A stretch of 64,000 nucleotides of DNA. Source: Norana najaformis. Its lineage: Eukaryota; Annelida; Clitellata; Crassiclitellata; Hormogastridae. The notes beneath the pieces were generated by a model. It was not told the origin of the DNA, searched no databases, and saw only the letters and a list, made by a program, of their open reading frames with translations. Location: positions 57,699,858 through 57,763,857 of the forward strand of contig OZ029913.1 in NCBI GenBank assembly GCA_964023275.1, written 5' to 3'. Of the stretch, positions 56,518 to 64,000 are shown in pieces. The translations under genes and the position numbers were made by a program. How positions within the stretch are numbered: position 1 is the first letter of the stretch; each line of letters opens with the position of its first letter.

Positions 56518-56645
56518 GTAATAGTAATCGTAAACTCGAGATTTATACAGCGCCCAACGAAAGCTAAGTCGCGGGAACTAGTTTGTTCACAGATGCTCAG
56601 TCAAACAAAATCAATAGGCAAAGGGTTCGGTTCCAGGTCAATATA
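56518..56645 (-). mobile_element. TTACGA-family LINE 3' end next to TYMP start
   Basis: TAATAGTAATCGTAAACTCG, ATTTATACAGCGCCCAACGA, GGGTTCGGTTCCAGGTCAA. It ends 19 bases upstream of the TYMP ATG, so any 5' leader passes through or around it. Confidence 0.8.
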
Positions 56646-56875
56646 ATAGTGTTTTCTGTACTGCCCAGCCCTGAGTTCCGGTTCAAATTTACGTCTGGAC
56701 ATCAAGATATTTCAAAATTTTTGTTCTACTCGGCTGTAAAATGAGTACACCGACTGCTCACTGTGGGTGGGAAGATCAGACGGCGGAGTTGGACTGGCCA
56801 CCCAGCCTTAAAAGTCTAAGAAGTCGACTTAGCGACTTAATTTGTACCAGTGGGTCAGCTTAATGGGCCGTTCTT

Positions 56876-56967
56876 CTGTTGTTTTGACTGAGCGCCTGTG
56901 GATTAGCTGGTTCCCGCGACTTGGCTTTCTTTGGGCGCTGTAGAAATCACGATCTTACGATTACAAA
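56876..56967 (+). mobile_element. TTACGA-family LINE 3' end
   Basis: TTTTGACTGAGCGCCTGTGG, GGGCGCTGTAGAAATCACGA, TCTTACGATTAC. Confidence 0.75.
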
Positions 56968-57980
56968 TTTTGTTAGCTAAGGAAAATATCAGCAATGAAG
57001 CTGTTATTGAATATTGCTATCAGCGACATAAATGTTTGACAGCTTAAATTATCTTCATTTATTACTTTTAAGAAGTTGTTAAATTATGCAGATTGAAAGT
57101 TATCAAATTCATGAACATACTATTTTCAAAACAAGCTGATTAATATGACTAACATTTGCAGATGATTGATAAAGGATCGACTATTCAACGTCGCATCCGA
57201 GGCTCCGCTCCAACAGCTTTTAACAAGTTAAATTCGCGATTAACGTAAAACTTTCTACTGATATTTCTGAATATATATATTTTTTAAAATCTAGATCCGC
57301 TAATACGGTTTAGCTTAGGCCTATATAATTCCAATATGCGCAGTTTTTTAGAAATGAAAAAGAATTAGTTAGGCCTACACACCCTTTACTGTGTGCTTGC
57401 TATCTATGATGTCGTTCGACAGCGCGACTCATATGGTTATGACATGCTTGCACAAGTCATTCTAGGTGTCTCTACCACGTGATTAGTGAAAGCAGCATAC
57501 AGAGAGAAAGAGAGACAGAGAATGAATAATAAACACAGACAGTTAGGCCCAAAACACCTCGAGACATGGACAAAGAGAGGATAAGGTGAGAACTTGGGAC
57601 CACAGCCAGTGGGTCTTTGTGAGACTTCTCTTCACAACCTTTATAAGCCTGATTCCGACTGTGAGGACAAATAAACACCAATGCTCACCGTCTCTCTCAT
57701 GCAAAGACATGAATATATTCTGCGGGCGGGGTGAACAAAAGCTGCACGACAACCAACTGACAAGAATATCCCCTCCAAGCCTGAGCAGTGGTGACAGTAA
57801 AGCCAAGAGACTGACAGGTCTTGAGCCGAAGGAGACAGAGAGCACCGGATGACCCCAACAGCCATTTAGCATGTATACCATAGCATACACCTTCGAACTG
57901 TGGAACCGAATCGGACCATACCTGCCTCACCGATTTTGTATTTGATTAAGCAACTGTGAATAAGTAGATACCAGTCGTTT
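56968..57980. other. No gene recognised between TYMP and the chitinase fragment
   Basis: 57480-57900 is less A/T-rich and holds several overlapping open frames (such as 57543-57890 on -) without a domain I can name. A decayed LINE tail (CTGTGAATAAG) sits at 57930-57965. Confidence 0.45.
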
Positions 57981-57984
57981 CATA

Positions 57985-58330
57985 TTTCTTGTTCAGGAAC
58001 TGAAGAAGGCCTATGCTGATGAATCGTCTTCCACTGGAAAACCCAGGCTACTTCTGAGTTCTGACTGCTGCTGTTTCAGCTGGAAAAGACACAGTCGATG
58101 TTGGATACGATGTTCCTGCTATTTCAAGGTCCGTTTGAAGCCGATCCATGTCTCGTTGCTTGTCTCCTTCCTTGACTGACTGTTTCTATGATTGGGTGAC
58201 CGTCTGTCTGTCTGTCTGTCTGTCTGATTGCTTGTCTGTCCTTCACCTTCGCTACGGTTTTGTCTGGAGCCAACATCGACTTTACCTTGGCTTAGGATTT
58301 CTTTGGACCAAGTTTGAAACGTATTATACA
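57985..58330 (+). pseudogene. Stray fragment of the chitinase gene (exon 4 plus flanking intron)
   Basis: Reading +, TTTCTTGTTCAG and then GAACTGAAGAAGGCCTATGC reproduce the acceptor and exon 4 of both chitinases. The end CCTGCTATTTCAAG|GTCCG reproduces the donor. Intron 4 homology goes on to about 58330 (CTTGGCTTAGG, GTTTGAAACGTATTATA). Because introns are kept, this is a DNA-level copy, not a retrocopy. A 7-base insertion after CTTCTGAGT shifts the frame, so it cannot code as exon 4 does in the intact genes. It lies on the opposite strand to both full genes, about 20 kb beyond copy 2. Confidence 0.85.
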
Positions 58331-60062
58331 CATTGTGGGCGATGAAGAAATACAGTTACGTTTACGTTTACAACGTTTACCCTAATCTCCATCGCGCATC
58401 GGTTCATCCAGAGTTCATATTAAACGAAAGGGGTTTTCTGACGAAATAAAGGAATTCCGTGTTTTTTTATGAAATCACCATGACACAACACTTTTCAGCA
58501 AACAAACGTTGTTGTATCACGGTGAAGTTAAACATGCCTGCCTCAACTGCAACAACGCCACTGCCTTTAGTCGGGTAGTGTCAGTCCCAAAGCTGGATAA
58601 AGGAGGAGGGCGACGTCAACGGCCTTTGCTGCCATAAGATGTCGTTAAACTTTGGAACTACTGTACAGATCGTGGTCTGAATTTTCTAAACAGTGACCTC
58701 GTACTTAATTAAGCTGGTCCAAAGAAACGTAGCCTTCAACCGCTGTGGACTTGATTTTGCTCAATGTGTTGGTTTAATAGGGCATCATTAGTGTGGCGCT
58801 AAGAAATTACAATATTGCATTGCATTATCTTATGTGGATGAACTTGATGTCCCTTGTCTACAGTAATAACTGGTCGAAAAACAAGTCAGTCCACCACTTG
58901 ATGTTGTCAATCTACGTCATCTTGGATCTTCTTCGAGCTCGGGATCTAGGAATTGTGCCTTGGATGATCTCTTTCTCTAAACAGTCTCCACTCTTTCTCA
59001 GCACTTGCTTGAAGTATTTTTTATTTATTTATTCATTTGGGGCTGATATTGCATTGCATTATCTTATAAAATAAGGATGAACTTGATGGTTGGTTCCTAC
59101 ATCTTTAGCGGATATTTAAACACGTCTTTTGGTGTATATTGCATTTAAATAAGTAAGTAATGCATTTGTTGACACGCCATTTGTCCATCGACTGAGCGAG
59201 GAATCGTAGGCATAAAATAACATAATGCTCGCGAATAACATATAACGGAAAGCAGAATAATTCAAGTCTTCAAGCCATCATTTTATTCCGACAATCCTCG
59301 CCTTTTATTCCAAAGTAAGAGGATCGAGACTGATGAAAAAGTCGCACGAACAGTCAGTCCACGCATTGAGGTTAGGTAAAGCGAGATATCTGCACCTACA
59401 GAATTCGTCTTAATCGCCATTTTTTCTCGCATGTTCGGAATGGATTCACTGGAATACATATCCTGAAGCATGATGCTAGGGCTATAAAATCTTTCATTTG
59501 AGGCACAGACATTACTTATGATTTTAGATAGCATGTCTTTAGCGATGAACGTACACCTGCGGCTTGCAGTTAGTCACTTTTGCCGGCAGTCATGAAGTGG
59601 CTGAACTTAATTGTCTTAACAAGTCGTCGAGTATATGAGAAAATCCATTAGTAAGTGAAATGATTCTGGGAGTTTTCCAGCTGACAGAAGCACAGGCCAT
59701 TATTGAAAATCGTATGTTGCTTGGTTGAATCGGTTTAAACAGATTGTGAAATTCCGCTATTTGATACAAGGGCTTTGAAATGAGTCCGTTGTGGTGAAGC
59801 ACGTAGCCTCGAAGCAGCAGCACTGTTCTTGGCAATGAACTGACCTACAAGTGGAACCCTAACCCGCGTCCTGACCCACTTTCAATAATCTTCATTGGAC
59901 TACATTCACAGACCAATATTCTACATTCGGCACTGACCAGACCACAACATTTTCGGTGTTGAACAAACAAGAGAGAGCCAATCAGGAACTTGTATACAGC
60001 TCTAAGCAACGCGGTACTTCATCAAAAGCCAGAGTTTCAGACGATGAATCGAAACTCACGAC
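58331..60062. other. No gene recognised; likely includes SLC16 3' UTR
   Basis: Only LINE/SINE scraps (58870-59000; TAAGTAATGCATTTGTTGAC near 59150). AATAAA on - occurs at about 59282 and 59305; whether it ends the SLC16 transcript is unknown. Confidence 0.4.
58870..59000 (-). mobile_element. Possible LINE C-terminal fragment
   Basis: The + sequence CTTCTTCGAGCTCGGGATCT and TGGATGATCTCTTTCTCT resembles, in antisense, the GRP/W-rich C-terminus of RTE-like elements. Short and decayed. Confidence 0.35.
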
Positions 60063-63000
60063 TCAACCGAGCGATTCATGAGCCGGGACCTGGGTCGCGT
60101 CGACGTTGGACACGGAGATATTCGCAGCTACCGCGGACAACGACACGGCCTTACCGACTTCGCCGTTAGGAAAAGTTTCCTTCGGAGGGCCTGGTGTATC
60201 AGCTGCGGTAGCAGAAGCCGCCGATGTCTGCAGCGGATCGGGCGAACTGTGCGAGGACTGTGCTGGTTGGCGTTCGAGTCGTCGAATTAACGGAATGGCA
60301 AAGAGCATGCTTCCTGCCATCCAGATAACGGCTCCAGAGACGTAGAATGTCACTCCGTAGTCGCCAGTAGCGTCGTATAGTAACCCTGACAGAAACGCAA
60401 CGACACAGCTTGCATGTTTATAATACAAGCAGATGCTAGCAGCAGTTTCTTTTAACGTAATGTAATGTAAAAAAGATGCGTTTTTGTCACGTCATGGATC
60501 CAAACCGAAGCTGGCATGTTTCTGCACACACTATGCTATGCTAGGCTACGCTAAGGGTATCTTGCATGTTAGGAAATCATACGTGTTAAGGGGTTGGTTG
60601 TAGCGCTTAGTACGCGCTATATAAATTTCTGATTACAATTACAAATAAGAGACTCTAGCTTTTCTGTAGCACAGTCAAGTTGCAGTGAAGCTGCCTCTGA
60701 TATTAACTTTGGGCTGGATTATGGATTGCTCATTCTTCAGCGAATTTATCGGGTGAGATCCTTCACCATCGCTGCCCGTTTCAATGGGCGCCACGCCATT
60801 TAAGGTCCCCGTGTACCGTCCCCGTGTACCGGCAGTGCTAGCTCGAGCTTAAAACATTGTTTAAGAGTTATTGGTGTCATAATGTGGTTAATATGTGTGT
60901 AGAGCGTTTCTATTTAATTCCATGAAGGCGGTTACCGATTGCTTGAATTCCGTGATATTGGTGAGAACGCTCCGCTCGGCTTATGACGCGGAGAGACCGG
61001 GTTTTCACGCCTCCTCCGAGGCGGTGGCTGTGTAGGGACCTTGAGCAAGTCCTTCACTCACAATTGCTCGGCGCCATAGATTGATGCTCAGTCTTAGATA
61101 GTGTTGTTGTTGTTATTGGTGTGAGACACGGTAGCCGATTGGTTAGAGCGCTCGGCCTGTAATGCGGAGAGTACGGATTCGAACCTCCATCTCTGAAACA
61201 GTTACCCTGTATGGACCTTGAGAAGGTCCTTCACTCACACTTGCTCAGTGCCATCGATTGATAGATGGTGGCGCTTAATAAATGCAGAAATAATAATGAA
61301 TAAAAATAATGTTCACGACCCTATTATACGCTCGGATTTCAATGGTACCGTCAGAGAATAAACTGAATAGCGAAAAGGCTTTACAGATGCAGAATAGAAG
61401 CCGTATGACATTTTATTCATAAGAACGAGACTTGAATGAGCTTTGGAATAGGCGTGCGACTGTTGAATGAAGGCAATTCACGTGTCGCTCAGTTGCCACG
61501 GTGCTATATGAAGTTTTGCCAATATGACTTGATGTTGAGCCGTCAGACAGTCGACAAGCTTGAATGGCTAAGGCTGCTCTCGGCTGGAGTATATGCTTAA
61601 AGTGTGTTTTTAAGGATTAAAGCAGTTCTAAAGAGTTTCGTGTCCGCAAAAGCCAGTATTTCTATTCCTCGCGGTGTCGGTTCAGGTGTGAATAGCGCGC
61701 AGTAATCGAAAATATAAGGTTGTCTTGACTGTGATGAAGTGCTTACTTATAGTGAGTCATACATACTTAGCTTCTGGCACCGAAGTAATGGAGACGAGTT
61801 ATGATAATTAACCCAAAGCGATTATTATTATTTTTATTAATTTTTTTATTTATTTTTTATTATTACGGAAATTTTTAACGGGCGCAAAGTCACAGAAATG
61901 CGAATCGGAGGCTCGGATAGTCAGTCCCCAGGTGAAAATAATAAGAAATCCAGATGTTTGAAAGCCAGTGAGAAATAGTGAGTTTTCAGGCGTTTCTTGA
62001 AAGAAGAAAAGGGGTTCGAGCTTCGGAGAAACATTAATAGACGGTTCCATTCCTTAGGGGCAGCGGTGTGGAATGCACGAGAGCCCAGTGCAGTTCTGCA
62101 TCATGGCTCAACCAAGAGACCCGTACCTGAAGATCGTAGGCTGCGGGGAGGGATGTAAGGAGAGACTAGTCACTGAAGCTAGTGACTGGTCAAAACATGG
62201 TTATATCAAGCGATGCGGATATAATTGTTGTAGACTATAGACGGCAAAATTAATGTGTGCTTAATAAAGTAAGATAAGGTAATGTAAGCGATGGAAATGC
62301 AAGATGAGCATAAAATGAGCAAAGGAATTTGATGTGGGGTAAGGGAAGTCAAATTAAGGCAAGCCATGAACAGACTATGTACAAGATAAATTAATTTTCT
62401 GGATGGAAATAGTTTGAATAACAATACATTTTTCACGTGAAGATCCTGAAAAAGGTGGTGAGCTAACTTCTGAATAATTATGGAATTCTAGATCGAAATT
62501 AGCCAAAAAGCCTTAAAGGGGCACAGTTAAAGAAACCTTAAGCAGAGAGTAGCATTTCCTAAATGATCTTTGAAGCGATGTTTCGCCTCTAAAGCTAAGA
62601 AATCGGAAAAATCACTATAGTATTGAATCGGCCAACGAGGGACCGATCTTGTTATCCAATCCCTTGGAAAATAATGAAAATTAACGATAGAAATCCAGTC
62701 CTTTGGAGCGAAATTAGCCCATGTAGCCTATCTTCTTCTGGTTCTCTGCCCTCAGGCAGGTTCAAACGTCCGATGACGCCACTCCTCTCGGTGCTTAGCT
62801 TCTTCTTTCAGCCTGCTGTATCCGTCCGTCATCATCCAACCCAGCAGCATCTGTCTGGGTCTTCCTTTTGTCCTTCCCCTCCATTCTGCCCTCAATGAAG
62901 GTTCTCAAGAGTGAGTCCCTTCTCAGTATGTGACCAATCCATTTTCGCTGTAGCCTATGTTAAGGGATAAAGTAAAACAACCTTCAACAGGCAAAATCAT

Positions 63001-64000
63001 TTCCTCAATGACTTTAGAAGCGATACAAATTCGTCTATTATTTATTTATTTAGAGCATTTGTAACGCGCGCAGTGTCAGTACACCTGAATCTAAGGCGCG
63101 GATGTATGTTCGCTAGGGGCCAAGATGGAATCATGCAAAAGCCAGGATGAAGTAGTGAGTCTTAACAAGTGATTTAAAAGATGATAGCGAGTTTGCAAGT
63201 CGGGCCTTTTGTGGTAGACGATTCCAAACGCTAGGTGCACAGCAGCTAAAGGTACGTGATCCTACAATTGTCCTGAACCTAGGTTCTTGCAACAAACCAG
63301 TATCAGAAGAACGCAAGAATCTGGGAGGGCGATATGGAGTCAGCAAAGTTTTAAGATATGATGGAAGGCCAGTGTTCTGAGCCTTAAAGGACAAGCATGC
63401 AGTTTTAAACTTATAAAGCTAAGAAGTCGGCAAGATCACCGATGTACTTATACCTGCCAATGGCGGACCGATCAGGTTCGCCACTCCTTCGAAAAGCGAC
63501 ACGAACCCAAATGCATTGGTCAGTCTGTCCATTCCGATCAAGTCGACGAGAATGATCGTCGTCAGGGCGTAGTTGGCGCTGATGGAGAAGCCGTAGGCGG
63601 CACAGTAGACGGCCAGCAACGGAAATGACTTGAGCAGCGACACGAACAAAGTGGCAGTGCCTGCAACGCAAGTCATTGCGTTGCAGAGATGTAGCGTGTT
63701 GATTTCCGGCCGGTCGCCGAGGAAACCCATGACCAACTGGCCGAAGGTGCTCGAGATACCGATGATGGAGATGAGGAAGGACGCTTCCGTATCGGTCGTC
63801 ACCTTCGAGATGATCGCCACGTCCGGCACGTAGATGTACGGAACGTCGTAGGTCAGATAGAGTAAGAAGCAGTGGAGACAGAAGAAGTCGAAGACAAGGC
63901 TGAGGAAAATCGACAGATTCATCACTCGCCGGACACTCGACCGGAATTCGCACCATGCTGAGTTCTTGGTTCGATCCCTGGTCTCTCGTCTTCTACTGGC
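60063..64000 (-). CDS. SLC16 monocarboxylate-transporter-like protein, C-terminal half (partial)
   Basis: Two exons on -: from the window edge (64000) to 63454, and 60385-60063 with stop TGA. The first reads an arginine-rich loop, then [40 protein letters not shown] and [20 protein letters not shown], ending [10 protein letters not shown] at CCATTGGCAG|GTATAAG. The second continues in phase as [20 protein letters not shown]. The pattern fits transmembrane helices 7-12 of the major-facilitator SLC16 family (PPxxG-xLYDxTGxY). The cytoplasmic tail of about 70 residues is Ser/Ala-rich. The first exon is open to the edge, so the N-terminal half lies outside. By family this is a plasma-membrane transporter of monocarboxylates or related solutes; the substrate and exact member cannot be told. 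The 3.07-kb intron is filled with SINE and LINE remnants. Confidence 0.9.
60595..60650 (+). mobile_element. SINE-like 3' end with ATTACA tail
   Basis: TAGTACGCGCTATATAAATT, TCTGATTACAATTACAAATA. Confidence 0.65.
60935..61105 (+). mobile_element. tRNA-derived SINE, diverged
   Basis: GTTACCGATTG, then an insertion, GAGAACGCTCCGCTCGGC and the body TTGAGCAAGTCCTTCACTCA up to GGCGCCATAGATTGATG. It lies head to tail with the next SINE. Confidence 0.65.
61110..61310 (+). mobile_element. tRNA-derived SINE
   Basis: Box A TAGCCGATTGG (61132-61142) and box B GGATTCGAACC (61175-61185) head a 200-bp unit. It ends GATGGTGGCGCTTAATAAAT, then an A/T-rich tail. The body TTGAGAAGGTCCTTCACTCA is shared with 60935-61100. 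Confidence 0.8.
61850..62170 (-). mobile_element. L2-like LINE 3' fragment
   Basis: On -, [25 protein letters not shown] and [20 protein letters not shown], with small frame changes. It is the same kind of reverse-transcriptase end as 63045-63415 but a different subfamily. Confidence 0.75.
62725..62955 (-). mobile_element. RTE-like LINE 3' fragment
   Basis: On - it reads [20 protein letters not shown] and GRMEGK, then after a shift [20 protein letters not shown] and [12 protein letters not shown], the typical C-terminus of RTE-clade LINEs. In the intron of the SLC16-like gene. Confidence 0.75.
63045..63415 (-). mobile_element. L2-like LINE 3' fragment, third subfamily
   Basis: Reads [40 protein letters not shown] and [10 protein letters not shown] on -. 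Its end (TTACAAATGCTCTAAATAAAT on -) recurs at 13340-13430 and in part near 26390-26470 and 37670-37740. Confidence 0.8.

Noticed and set aside
57543-57890. A 115-codon - frame in a less A/T-rich block
   Set aside because: Overlapping frames on both strands are open too, with no domain or splice pattern to choose one.
60935-61310. tRNA genes
   Set aside because: Boxes A and B are present but acceptor and anticodon stems do not form; they lead SINE bodies.

Overview
This is a eukaryotic, animal nuclear window from an unidentified non-vertebrate species. Five multi-exon genes or gene pieces are read from their exons: a TARP/CACNG-type calcium-channel gamma subunit (3' part only), two tandem GH18 chitinases, thymidine phosphorylase, and an SLC16-type monocarboxylate transporter that runs off the right edge. 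Splice phases agree across every junction. The gene content, L2/CR1-like and RTE-like LINEs, tRNA-derived SINEs and very dense tetranucleotide microsatellites fit a marine invertebrate (echinoderm, hemichordate, cephalochordate or mollusc). The sequence alone does not fix the phylum.

Layout. 1-21.2 kb: no host exon recognised; microsatellites, a perfect 40-bp minisatellite, a TGACCT-rich block, one decayed near-full-length RTE-like LINE (about 15.1-18.5 kb) and LINE/SINE tails. This may be upstream intron or flank of the TARP gene. 20.3-32.2 kb and 33.25-45.1 kb: two copies of a tandem segmental duplication of about 12 kb. Each carries the TARP last exon on + and, convergent to it, a complete 8-exon secreted GH18 chitinase on -. 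The TARP exon is functional-looking in unit 1 and 5'-truncated in unit 2. Unit 2 also took a 5'-truncated LINE with a 70-bp target-site duplication in chitinase intron 2; unit 1 keeps the empty site. 45.1-46.2 kb: a second L2-like LINE. 47.1-56.5 kb, -: thymidine phosphorylase, eight exons, 513 aa. Its intron 5 opens directly into an ACTG/CCTG array with 61 uninterrupted CCTG units. 57.98-58.33 kb, +: a stray copy of chitinase exon 4 with its intron flanks. 60.06-64 kb, -: SLC16 transporter, last two exons, with a 3.07-kb intron full of SINE and LINE pieces.

The genes do not form a pathway. The chitinases degrade chitin outside the cell or in lysosomes; thymidine phosphorylase works in pyrimidine salvage; the TARP piece belongs to a membrane subunit with a PDZ-binding tail. 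The most interesting signal is the retroelement network. At least two LINE families and several SINEs share a 3' core (GCGCT, then TATAAAT or TAGAAAT) followed by a family-specific hexamer tail, (ATTACA)n or (TTACGA)n. The two duplicated units give a built-in before/after record of insertions. All exon models are inferred by eye, without transcript data.
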